From Kalaharituber pfeilii (Eukaryota > Ascomycota > Pezizomycetes > Pezizales > Pezizaceae), in contig WHUZ01000011.1 of NCBI GenBank assembly GCA_015179045.1, forward strand, positions 310,001-374,000: a stretch of DNA of 64,000 nt, in the 5' to 3' direction. The number at the start of each line of letters is the position of its first letter. The stretch's first letter is position 1. Below are positions 21,749 through 33,413 of the stretch, piece after piece. The position numbers were made by a program, and so were the translations under genes. The notes under the pieces were generated by a model. It was not told the origin of the DNA. It made no database searches and worked only from the letters and a program-made list of their open reading frames with translations.

Positions 21749-24674
21749 ACAGGGTTGTTGAACTGAATTTTCCTAGGGTATCTTTTGTCCAAACCTTCTC
21801 ACAGAATCTCATGTCTTCGTCTATATAAAACTAACGGCTAAGCACGCTTCCTCTTTTCTTCTCGTTGGTTAGATATATAAGTTCCATACAGTCTTGTCAT
21901 TTGATACCCTATCAGCAGCTTTTTTCCCCCTCATAACGCACGACGTCTGCCCCAAATCCCATTTATTTTTCGTTTGTGGACGGAGCATGGGCTTTGCCTG
22001 GGCGATTAGTGCTATTGTACAAGTTCCCTTTAATGCATTTTTTCTTCGTTAAGAGCATATATAAGGGTTTGGAACTAGTAGGTCCATGGTATTATATTGG
22101 CTGTAGTAGGCAGGGCCTATCAATGTCATGAACTGAGTTGGCGATAGAAAACTTTACGGGAGGAGAAATAAGGAAATATCTATTATACTTGTGAGCTGGG
22201 TTATGGGGATTGTTTTATAGAGAACACTTTAGCTGGCTTTTGTTTAAGTGCAGTTTTCAACGCCCTTTGCTTATACAACTTCGAACGCTCAGGATGACAG
22301 CTGGTAGTTTAGGTATGTCAATATTTGAACAATTTGAGGAGGGACCTTCCATATTGACAAATGAAATCGAGATTTTCCTGGAGAGAATGTTGGGAAAACA
22401 CAGCAGGGTTGAAACAATCAACTAGTGAGGACCGGGAACGAGAGTAAATTGGTGGTTGTCCTATTATAGCAACTTCGTGTCGTAAAGAAATTAGACAGCG
22501 GACCACAGAGCGGCTGAGTAAGGATGTCATGTCTATAAGATAAATAGGCATCCACACTAGTTGAAAAGGCATTTCTCAGCAGCAACCATTCATTTATAGA
22601 ATGTATCAATGTTAATTAAGCACCTGTGAGAGAAATATAAATTTAAGTCGTTAACTTGTATGGACGTACCTAATGTTGGCAGGATCTCCGGTTCCAGATA
22701 CTCAAATAATGGTGGTCAGTTGCACGGTCCATATATTACGGGAATTTAATAGGCTATAGGCAAGGAAGCTGCTGACTGCTTGCAAAAGTAATTGTTTGAC
22801 TAGCGATTGAGCGATTTTGTCCAGTCCTAACCCGCCGGTTGATCAGAGTTCCTCTGATTGAGAAGGAGTGCATACTTAATGGAGGACAAGGATGGGCTTT
22901 GTGGTTTAGACCAGGCTGGAGTCTGCCTTTTGATTTAGCCCATTTAGGTAGTTCCAACATACCTGTCTAAAAAACAGACTACTATATCCAAGGTTGTCTG
23001 TTTAAGCTTCAAGAATGGTAGTCTGGATTGGCACACAGGGGGAACAAGAGTCGACCAAATTGAGCACAAGATACATACCGGTACTCTTAAAGGTCTGATA
23101 AGTGTTTGTCTTGTATGCCAATACTGAATCTCGGCACCGCAAGTCAAATGCCGTTATCTAAAGAGCTGTGAATTGATCGTGAGCCCTCAGTGAAATTATT
23201 ATGAAAAGCACATTAAGTCATTATAGAGGTTTCAAATTCATTTCTAGCATGGGTGCTATATGGTATATTCAGGCTCCTTCAATATGCATTAACAACGGAG
23301 TGGTGGTACCGGCACATGTAATCTATCCACCCCTCTCCAAGATTCATCAGCAATTGAGAGTGCGCGCTCGATTCTCGACCGGCGTTAAGCATAGGCGCTA
23401 CGCATACCAACTTGCAGGTAGCTATAGGCTGCAATGGCAATTGAGATGAAGGCGTACTATTATAACATTTAATCCTCAGCATTGCCGTAGTCCCATCTTC
23501 TGTCCTTTACGCTCTGACCGCAATGGAAGGCTAGCAAGTATTCTCGCACCCGGACTCTTTAGCAAGCAATCTAGCCTGGCAGTCACAATAAGATCATAAG
23601 GTGCCATTATACCATACGAGATGGCTTACCTTGGTGTTACTCGACTGGAAGAGTCGCATCAGGAAGGTTCAGCAATGAAGCGAAGCGAAAGTTAGAGGAT
23701 TATAAATACTACTGAGTACGTGAGGACTTGATTCCGCCCACTTCCTGTACAGCGGTGCGGTGTGGCTCCAAAGCAGCAGCGACTACCGCTTCTAGTGCTG
23801 AGAAGCCCGAGTTGCCTCTTTCGACTAGTGTCACTGTGCAGGGTAAGCTAAGCTTTTTTGGAACTCCAACCGACTACTGTACGTACGTTACTTAAGCTGA
23901 CCATCCCCTGAAGTGCACCTCGACTTCATCTCCTCAACTGCATTCCCGACTTTATGCCAAACTAACTATGAAGTCAAGAAGTAACATATATTGATATGTT
24001 ATGTTATGGCTTGATGCAGCAGAAATGAAGCGGAAAGCAGGCATCCGATGTGCGAATTAGCTACAAAAGTTTTCTATACATCCTTAGCCCTGCTCTCGTT
24101 CCCAGCCATAGGCCCTCTTTTCTTGCTTTCAACATTTATTTCATAGCACAGGATTATCGATAGCCTACTATTTGCAGAACAGCCGTGTTAATTACAGTGT
24201 GGGGGCCTGAGGATTACAATGCGGCGATACAACGGTATACTTCAATAGATACAGAATATCAGTCTTATTCTCATGAATAGTGTATTTGCCGAGGGCCGAG
24301 AGAAAAGTCTGACAGCATCCGTATTATCGCTCATGGTCTCGAGTAGAGATGACATGGCTTGAGTAAAAGCTATATACAATACTATACACCTTTGAAAGTG
24401 TGTATTTTGCAAGCAAACCCTATCCTTTACTCCCCATTTGGGCAATGAATTAACGCAAATTAGATAGAAAGATAATGCGGCAATCCGGAAAGGGACAGAA
24501 ACAGCAATTCAAAGAAACGCCCATCAGTAATATAGGAGATTCGTTACATCGTAAACAAATGAAGCCAAATACCAAATTTGCCGATCGCAACAGTGCAAGA
24601 ACGCTTCCTAAATATTCAAAAGAAAAGCAAAATTGAAATTCATCATAAACGGGTATCATCAAACCAATTGCTGA
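21749..24674. other. intergenic region, no gene recognised
   Basis: 2.9 kb between the TVP38 3' end and the 3' end of the minus-strand gene. There are only short frames on both strands. At 22974-23025 a small inverted repeat is visible (CAGACTAC ... GTAGTCTG, with CTGTCT/AGACA-like words between). Composition is close to neutral with many TA-rich words. No transposase-like reading was found. Confidence 0.45.
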
Positions 24675-26694
24675 CTAGACCCAGAAACCGGAAACAAAAG
24701 GTTCAGGTTCAGTAGGAGTCAGCTTTCGAATTTTTCCTTTGAGTTCCTCCCTCCTTCTCTCAACTCTTTTGGCTTTTCCATTTCCAAGCCTGTCATATGC
24801 ATTTTTGAGGAACCTAGTCGGACGATGTCCACTACGGGAGATTGAGATGCGATCTCCTGGATGCGGCTCTGCATAGGCTACAGGGTCAATGTAAGGAATG
24901 ACACTTTCGTTACTGCTGCTGTTTCGGGCTGATTGCCTTGGTGATATAGCTGACTCCGAGGACAGCCTTCTAGGAATGGCTTTCCTAAAAAACTCGCTGC
25001 TTATGATTTTGAATTTTGCTTCTTTAATCTTGTTCGAAGGCGCCAGTTTTGGTGTCTTAATGCTTGACTCCTTGCTTCTATGGCTGTCGAATGAGCCCTT
25101 CTTTTTTGTTCCCCAAAGGAACGGCTGACGCCATGAATGATTTGGTTGCTTGTCTGAGTATGCGGACCAACGGGATTCTGGTCTCGGTTCCCGGGGAGAC
25201 TCAACCTTCCTTCCGATCATTGTGTCACTAGACGCTGAAGTTTTCCTTGGAAGAGACTCATCTGGAGCAAGCCGAGAGAGGCGCAGGATTTCTTCATCTC
25301 GATTTCTCCTGAATAACTCTTCTTGGGTTAAGCCACCATCAAACCAACCAGGTCGGATGAAAATAGGCTCATCTCGATCCTCAACTTCAGTATGCCTGGG
25401 GAATGTGATATCATCCTCTGTTATTTGGCGATACCAATAGTCATGATCAGCTTTCGGGTTTCCTACGAGAGCATATGGGATCTCAGTTGTGCTCAAATTT
25501 GAGTGTCGATCAAAAGGACCCGGTCTAGATGAACTCATGGTTGAACTCATGGTTGCACTCATGGTGTAAATGGGATCTGATTGGCGTCGTTCAATTGTTT
25601 GCCGTGCGAATGGTGCCAATGGAGGAATTGCAAAAAACTCTGCCGTGGATTGCGAGAATTCGGAAGTACCACTATATTTACGGGGAACTTCTGAACTCTC
25701 GCAGGTTGTGTGACTTAATGAAGAGGTATATGGCTGGGTAATAAAAGGGTCGTGGAAGGGAGGTATCGGCCTTTGGGTAGATTTTGACCCCAAAGTACTT
25801 TGACTGGCATTCTTCTCGGCTCCTACGAGCAAGCCACTGACGTTTACTTTCGCTTGTGCGTCATATTTTCGAAACACTGGCGGTGTCCATGCCTCCAATG
25901 CTGCATTTGGGTCCTGTGAGTTGAGTGCTAAACGCAATTTCTCCTGCGATGCTATATAGGATGTGTGCACTATTGAGAGCGTTGGCGGCTCACTCCTGAA
26001 TAGATTCTTCCTGGACAGTTTTGGCAGGCTTAGAGCAGACATGATACCACTGATACTTCCTATTCTTTCCTTCACTTTATTTGTGTTTGTGGCCGGGGAA
26101 GGTGACTGGGTACTTTCTCGCTGACCATAGGAAATCACTGGAGAATGTGGATAGTCCACTCCCATTCCAAGAATCCTTTCATACTTCCTGGGGCGCCCGC
26201 ATTCCTCTTGCGCCGTGATAATCGACTGACAGGATTTATTATGAGCGCGGTCACATGGTTTGGGTAGCAGATGCGGCTACGAGTTACGTGTTTTAGTAAG
26301 ATTCCCGTAATAGGTTTTAGGTAGCATGGGTTTTAGGAAGACTTACAACTCTTGTATGATTGAAATTTGAAAGATTGGCTTCTTCAGTTAATGCTTCATT
26401 ATCTCTGGAAAGCTCTGCAAGATATAGCTCCAATTCTCTGTGAGACTTTGGGGCCTTATATCCAATCTCCTCTTGATACAGGGTATATCGACTGTCTTCG
26501 GTAGTAACTTGAGATGGAAGGTCCTCGTTCATCTCTTGATCTTCATAACTGCCTTCCTGTTCGACATGTTCCCCCCAAGAATAGATGGATGAACAGGGCC
26601 TCATTCTGTAATGCAAGGGTGGTTCCAAGATTTTTGATGGATTGCAGGGTGAAGGAAACACTGAGGCGTGAACTGACTTGTCGTTGAGTGTCAT
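24675..26694 (-). CDS. Ser-rich protein of unknown function, probably cytoplasmic or nuclear
   Basis: Exons 26694-26347 and 26225-24675 give 632 aa; the 121-nt intron has a GTAAGT donor and a phase-0 join (..NHTRV/SIITAQEECG). Just after the junction lies CGRPRKYERILGMGVDYPHSP, with a basic RPRK cluster. Most of the chain is polar and Ser/Arg/Pro-rich, with islands that look ordered: YASQEKLRLALNSQDPNAAL-like helix near the start of exon 2, DHDYWYRQITEDDITFP in the middle, and a basic C-terminal part (FLKNAYDRLGNGKAKRVERRR) ending in FVSGFWV. A short internal duplication encodes TMSATMSSTMSS. There is no signal peptide, membrane segment or known catalytic motif. I do not recognise the family. 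Conservation of the intron phase and a long open frame support a real gene. Confidence 0.75.
25531..25566 (-). repeat. 12-bp triplication inside a coding region
   Basis: Three tandem copies of a 12-bp unit (GAACTCATGGTT and variants, plus-strand orientation) encode the repeated Ser/Met peptide around TMSATMSSTM. It is in frame, so a copy-number change would keep the gene intact. Confidence 0.75.
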
Positions 26695-29641
26695 CTGACA
26701 CCGATAGTTGATCGAGGGCCGATCGAGGGCCGATCGAGGGCCTCGAGTATTAGGCGTTAATGGTGAAGCGACTTGTTTTACAACTCTTATATAATGAATA
26801 TATAAGAAGCGTGAAGAATGTGCTCGGAAAACAAGTGCAAACCGTCAACGGACTAACAGCGCATGCTTCGAGGGCAATGGAGTAGTTGAGTATGGACCGG
26901 AAGATGTGGAGATGATACTGCTAAGTTTATCCTTTGGTCATTGCCTTAAGAATTGGAATCTTGCCACAAGGGCAATTATAGGATAGCCATTGTCATCCTT
27001 AAATTCAGTGGCATACTCATTTCATAGAAAAGTTGAGTTCTATTACCGACATTTCGACGTAGATGCAGGATTTTGATTCAGAAACAAGAGATCAGCTTGA
27101 TAAGGAATCAGCCCACAAGTGAGTTAAGTAGACAAAGAACCATGAATATCACGGAACTAGGTGAATGTCTACAAAAGACTCGATTACTGGATCCAACCAT
27201 CACGAGGGATAGTGTAACAAGGCTAGCCTATCACCTAGTCTGTTGCGGCGCTCTTATCATTCCCAAATACTAAGTTGACAATTTGAAAACATGCCCATCC
27301 ATCTAAAGAATGCACATAATGCTTGATAGGCACACTCGATACTCTGATCAGATGCACCTACCATGTTCGATTACCATGATGCCAGGACCAGAGCCAGCCA
27401 GACTGGGTCCAGAGTATTGGCAACCCTGGGGCCGTATGGTACCTACTTACAATAGTGCCATTGAATGTGATCTGCAATGCATGAGCGGAAAGTTACTTCG
27501 GAAGGCTTCTAGGATCGCCAGTACTTAGTAAATTGCTTGCATTGCATATCACGGACATGGGAATACCTGTTGTAAGACCTAGTTTAGGACGGGGACGGGG
27601 ATATCTGTATCGCCGTACCCGGACTACTATTTGGGATCATAGCAAGTTTCATCGAAGACCCTTGGGAGTCGTGCTCTCGGGCAGTGGGAATAGCAGAAAT
27701 AGACTGGTTGGATACAATTGACGCTCTAAACTTTTCGATGCAGCAAATTTGCGCTCCTCCCGATACCACCTTATACAGGTACTACGTATATTACATGATG
27801 TGGCACCCGTCCATATTCTCTTGGTTGGAATTCAATAGTACTAGTCGCGGCTGGAATTGGTGAGAATGTGCATATTTCATGTAGAGTACATCATGTAAAT
27901 CGAGTTGGAAAGGATCGACTGTACAGATGAGGCAAATATGAAAGCTTGAAAGAGCTGCATGTGGAAGCATGGCGATAGTTCTGTAGGTTTCGTTGCGCTT
28001 TGTTCCTGTTTAAGGACAGTGAAAATGCTTCACAAAGCGAGAAAGATTTCTCACAAAGCGTATGTGCACACCCACGTGGCACCAACGTGGTACCCACAAA
28101 AGCTCTTCTCTTTATTGAAATTGGGTTTCCTTGAGCCAGTATGTGGGTATACGTACAATGCCTATGAGGACAATTTCCGCATGCAGCCGGAACGCACATG
28201 ACATGACGATTATCGTCAACTTCTATCGCTTAATTCCTTTCATCTATGCCAGCCAGACTACATCTCACTCACAGCTGCCACTGCGCCAATATGGCACTGC
28301 AGTTCCGACCTTCTATATTGCGCAAGCAGAAATATACCGCGGGGCCATGATGGGGTGGCTGTAGGGCAGGAATCAGTAAGTCTGAAAGGAGCTGGTAACA
28401 CAGCGACAAAGAACAGAGGGAAGCCTCCATAAGAGGTGGTTTGAGACTTCCAAAATTCAAGTATTGATTTTGTTCTACATGTCACGCGACTATATAGATT
28501 GCTGCGTGACGGATGTTCTCGTACCTCGATACTGGGCCCCGCTTCAAGTTCTCGACAGTGGGACGTCCAGTTGGTGCCCGCCATGTATGCGCCCGATCTG
28601 CTCTGGTGCCCAAGGCCCTGCAGACGATCCTAAACCAAAATTCCAGCAAATGTGGTTGTGCAGGGTTGCGCTGCTCTTATCGATAAGGCTGAGCTGCGGA
28701 CTGCACCAAAGCTGCAGAGGCGAAGCTTTTCAGGCTTGGCGCTGTTCCTGGTGAGTCCAGCCTCATTCGCGGCGCGTGTGGCGCAGAGCATTGCGAGCCA
28801 CAGCCGGGCTGCTCCACCAAGGGGCGCGGCCATTCTGCGCTGGTAGGTGGATGGCGTGCGAGTCCCGCTGTGTGCGTGCAAGAACGCCTGAACACCAATT
28901 CGACTTGCCCAGGGGAAGGCAGCTTTGTGAGGGAAGGGAGCGCAGCGTCAGCACGCAGATGCGACATTGAGCTGAAGGTATGTGTGTCTGTAGAGTACTC
29001 TACTTCGCCAAAAGCTATGTCTCCAGGTATTGCTGGAGCTCCGGCGATCTGATGCAACACCTCATGGGCTACATCTAGTGCTAGCCGGGGGCATCCCTCC
29101 GGAATGCCGTCCTTCTGCCTGAATTACAATTACAAGCCTGGGATCCCGTCCTTCGCGCTCCTTGCAGTTTCCCGTGTTTCGAGTGCGTGCGCATACTAAT
29201 GGTTTCAATGATCCTGTTACATTGTTGCTAATTCATGGTGAAGCTTCAAAAACAGCTGGTTCTCCACATCGGCGGTCAGCTCTCCCCGCTTGTTATCGTG
29301 AACAAGCCACATCAGACAATACCAAGCTAGTATTTCAGACTTACGCAGCTAAGAAGCCCCGGAGCGAAAGTGGGGATTTCCGGGCTCTATTTTCAAAGAA
29401 GCTACGAAATTAGCGATGCCCCTCGAGAGCCTCAAGCTTACGTACGATTAAGACGGGACGTTCACACAGTTACACCAGCTGTTCTTTATAGATTCCTCCG
29501 CAGTTAAAACTTAAGATTCCGGTCAAGCTTGAATATTTCTACAATAGATAAGGTTGCGGATTGGTCGAATCAAGGTAAAAAAACGAAGGGTAGTATTCAA
29601 ATAGACCTACAGCCACTCCCAAACAACATCCCGTCCCCGGC
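26695..29641. other. intergenic region between divergent genes
   Basis: It starts with an 11-bp tandem triplication at 26709-26742, just upstream of the minus-strand gene. 26750-28400 is ordinary DNA with only short frames. 28560-29060 is GC-richer, with overlapping frames on both strands (up to 127 codons on minus, none starting with ATG), more like a promoter-proximal CpG-rich patch or a decayed gene than a coding region. The last part holds the promoter of the DUF726 gene. No RNA gene or transposon is recognised. Confidence 0.45.
26709..26742. repeat. 11-bp tandem repeat GATCGAGGGCC x3
   Basis: Three perfect copies, followed by TCGAG, 15-48 bp upstream of the ATG at 26694 on the minus strand. 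Placed in the 5' UTR/core promoter, it could affect expression. Confidence 0.85.
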
Positions 29642-32600
29642 ATGGCAAATACCGACGACCTGTTGTTATTATCGTCACCGACGCGGACTGATTCAAAAAG
29701 AACAGATGATTCAAGAAATAGCCAAACTTCTCCGGCGTGTTCCAGTGAGCTTGAGAAGTCTTCGCGAACGGATGTACAGCAAAAGACAGTAGAGGAAGAG
29801 GAGCGAGATGAATTTGGACTGCTGATACCAAAGCGGAAGACTGTATCCCATGAGAACTCTGAAAAGCATTCGAAACAGTCACCCAAGATATCTGATGAAA
29901 TAGACCCGGAGGCGCCCAAGGATAACAGCTCGGAAAGCTCTACTAGAGGAAACTCTGATAATTCGAAAGGACACGAACCAAGGTACTCTATATCATCTAC
30001 GAAATCAAATGGTGTCAAGGCAGAAGACGGGAAAAGGGCCTCCGTAATCGGAACTGGAAAAGAAGGGCAAACTGCACCTCCGCCGCCAAAACCTGAGGTT
30101 TCCGAATACTCACATTTAGCGGTAGTTACAAAACAGGAAGAGGTTCTGAAAAAGAAAGACGAAAACGTCTTAGATGATGACGGGGAATGGCAGGAAATGC
30201 CAGCATATGCATCACATGACATGTACGATGATGATGGGAGGCTGGTTGCTAAGGAAGCACATGAAAGTGATGAGGAAGGGGATGAACTGCTTGGTGGAGC
30301 AAGAAAAGGATACACACGAGTAAACGACGATGAAGACACTCAATCTGTAACTTCAATGGATGAAAATACGAGCTATTTATTCAACAACGATATGGACGAT
30401 GAAGCGAGTAAGACGCCATTGAGTCAGATGCAAGCAACTAAGGAGCTCTTGACCGAGGGACAGAGGATAGCATACGTTGGCGTATGCCGCCTTGTGATGG
30501 CAAAAATGGTAAAAGAGCAAGAGAAGGTAAATGGAGGTAAAGGAAAGAATTTAAAAAAAGCCCTTGGAGTTGCGGTAGAGCATACGAGGATGTGGAGTCA
30601 GAAGATGATCCACAGGTTGTATGCTCACATGGATATCAACACTGCAGGTGAGTTTCGTTGATTGTGTTATTTGTATTGACAGGTCCCCACTAATATCAAT
30701 TCACATTATCAGAACAAATTATGATTGAACAATTAGACGAGCATGGGGTTCTTCCTTCGGACTTAGTCCCAACGCTTATGAAGAACGCCAGAGTAAATAA
30801 TCCTCTGAACCAGCAGTCCTCGAGATCATCACGGGATAGCTTCATTTCCAATGATAAACGAAGCTCATCGGAGCCTCCGCCATCGTACAAGACAGCAACA
30901 TCAGATGATCTTGGTGACATTCGCACCCCAAATATGTTGTCAGATGCAAAAACTCTAGATATAGACCTCAGATGGACTGTTTTATTTGACCTATTTCTTG
31001 TGCTTATTGCTGACTCTGTGTATGACTCACGGTCGAGGGTACTGCTTGAGAAAGTTGGCCAGTTCATGGATATTTCATGGATTGATATATCCAAATTCGA
31101 AAAGAAAGTTACCGATGCACTGGAAGTACAGGAGGCCGTGGAGCAGAATTGGAGTGAAGCAGAGCACATGGAGAATCGTAGAAAAGCCTCTCGCAATAGA
31201 AGGTACATGCTAATGGGCCTGGCTACAATTGGAGGGGGCCTTGTTATTGGACTTTCCGGAGGTCTATTAGCCCCTGTTATAGGAGCTGGATTAGCTGCAG
31301 GATTCACTACGATTGGAGTTGCAGGTACAGGTACGTTTCTGGCCGGGGCGGGAGGTACAGCGATAATTGCATCTACGGCCGTGGTCAGTGGAGCCACAAT
31401 TGGTGGCAAGGCTAGTTTACATCGGACGGAAAACGTGAAAACATTTGAGTATAGGCCCCTCCATAACAGCAAGAGGGTTAATCTCATTATTACAATATCT
31501 GGGTATGCTCGTACAATTGATGCGCTGATAAGAAATTGCTGGTAACAAACTGATTTTTTCTTCTAGGTGGATGAGCGGGAAGGAGGATGACGTTCGGTTA
31601 CCTTTTTCTACTGTCGATCCAATTATGGGAGATTTGTTTTCCGTACTGTGGGAACCAGAAATGTTGAAGTCTATGGGTCAAACAATTAACATTCTCGCCA
31701 CCGAAGTCCTTACTCAGTCCCTTCAGCAAATTCTCGGAAGCACCATTCTCACTGCCCTCATGGCTTCCATCCAGCTTCCAGTAGTCCTTACTAAACTCTC
31801 ATACCTTTTGGATAATCCATGGAGTGTCTCACTTGATCGAGCTACTTCAGCTGGGCTAATTCTGGCCGATTCACTCATCAGTCGAAATTTAGGTGTCCGG
31901 CCTGTTACATTGGTAGGATACTCGTTGGGCGCGCGAGTAATCTTTTCCTGCCTAAAGGAGCTACACAGAAGACATGCGTATGGCTTAGTGCAGAATGTGT
32001 ACATGTTTGGATCTCCTGTTGTCGTCAAGAAAGAAGAATATGCAAAGGCTCGAACAGCAGTAGCCGGACGATTTGTGAATGGATATTCCCAACGTGATTG
32101 GGTTTTAGGTGAGCTTCATATCTTGCAACTATGGCGGGGCAAGATATACTGATGGTTCGAAGGATATTTATTCCGCGCTACTAGTGGTGGTATTGGGCGT
32201 GTTGCTGGCCTAGCCCCAATCTCAGACATAGAAGGGATTGAAAATATAGATGTTACTGAATTTGTGGACGGCCATTTTGCGTATCGTCAAGCTATGCCCA
32301 AACTTTTGCGCAGAGTGGACTGGTTGGTGCTTGAGGACGAGTTTTCGGAAATTGAGGATCCAGTATGTATTCACTTGGTTGCCATGGTTGATAGAGGCCA
32401 GCTGACAGGTTCAGGATCCTGATCAACACCGCGAGAGGCAACGAGAGCTCATCAACGAGCTTCATGAGGCTCGAAAAGAACTCGAAAAGGAGCCCACGAA
32501 GAAAGGGCTCTTTGGCCTGTTTGGAAAGACCAATAAGGACATTGCAAAGAAGAAGGATTGGGAAACATATAAAGCTGATAATGAGGGCAATGGCAGTACC

Positions 32601-33413
32601 AATAACGATGGTACAAAAACTCCATCTTTTCCCCGAGAAGGTTCGAACGACGTTTTGTTCGATGTCGACGCTATTCGCGCAGAGATCGAGAAACAGACGG
32701 CCCAGGAAGCCAAATCGCATGAAGAGCCCGACAAGGCCATAGGGACATTAAATATTCCATCAAATGCCGCCAGTCTCAGGCATGTGAAGAGTTTTGACCA
32801 CACCACAGCCGGGCTTAAGATCTCAACGACGGACCCTAGTTTGACGAAACCGAGCAGCCACAAACATACGCCATCATCGCCCGTGAAACAGTCCTATGAT
32901 GTGAAGGAAAATTACTACTATTCGGAAGATGACGAGGATGAGTTTGGGAATAAGCGAAATGCAGGGGACGGAGAAATTCAGATGACATTTGGCAGGTGGG
33001 ACGAGCCGCCGCCACGGCCATCGCCTTCCATACCAACTACGCAGCCTTCCTTTTATGAATTGAATTCCTATGGTCACAGTATTGGCGGCATAGGGTACTC
33101 GCAGAGCACAATGACGCCTGCAACAACGGTGATACAGACCAAGAGGACAAACACGAGCAGTATGGGAGGACCGATACCGCCAAGGTCTTCCAGCTACGGC
33201 TTGTATTCTTCACCTATTAGTTCTACTCCAACCGGAAGTGCCGTTCACCAAACTCCAGGAAGTGATGTGTCAGCACCAATAACAACTGTGTCAGGTGGCA
33301 TGGCCCTGCCGGAGATTGAGCCTAGCAATGTGTGGGCGGATGACAATTACTATGATGAGTACGACGACGAGGATTTTGGGCAAGAAAAGGAAGTTACAAT
33401 GAGTTTTGCCTAA
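29642..33413 (+). CDS. DUF726 membrane protein with alpha/beta-hydrolase motif (Mil1/TMCO4-like)
   Basis: Exons 29642-30647, 30713-31502, 31567-32108, 32163-32362 and 32415-33413 give 1178 aa; introns are 52-65 nt. The N-terminal about 330 residues are acidic and disordered. A conserved helical part follows (TEGQRIAYVGVCRLVMAKMV). At about 501-560 a Gly/Ala-rich hydrophobic stretch (LATIGGGLVIGLSGGLLAPV and following) forms the membrane hairpins of the family. Then comes a lipase-like half with VTLVGYSLGAR (nucleophile Ser718 in GxSxG) and VYMFGSPVV. The C-terminal about 330 residues are disordered, with a GLFGLFGK patch. Yeast Mil1 (YFL034W) and human TMCO4 share this order; Mil1 binds the AP-1 adaptor at the trans-Golgi. 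Enzymatic activity is unproven. The last acceptor is ambiguous (CAG at 32406-32408 or 32412-32414), a two-residue difference. Confidence 0.92.

Noticed and set aside
28677..29060. 127-codon minus-strand frame in a GC-rich patch
   Set aside because: No ATG start; equally long frames on the other strand; composition-driven.
29539..30339. 266-codon frame on the minus strand
   Set aside because: Antisense to exon 1 of the DUF726 gene; the Ser/Phe-rich reading reflects the acidic sense strand. No ATG-led domain.
30696..31487. 263-codon frame on the minus strand
   Set aside because: Antisense to exon 2 of the DUF726 gene, whose sense reading has the family's conserved membrane region.
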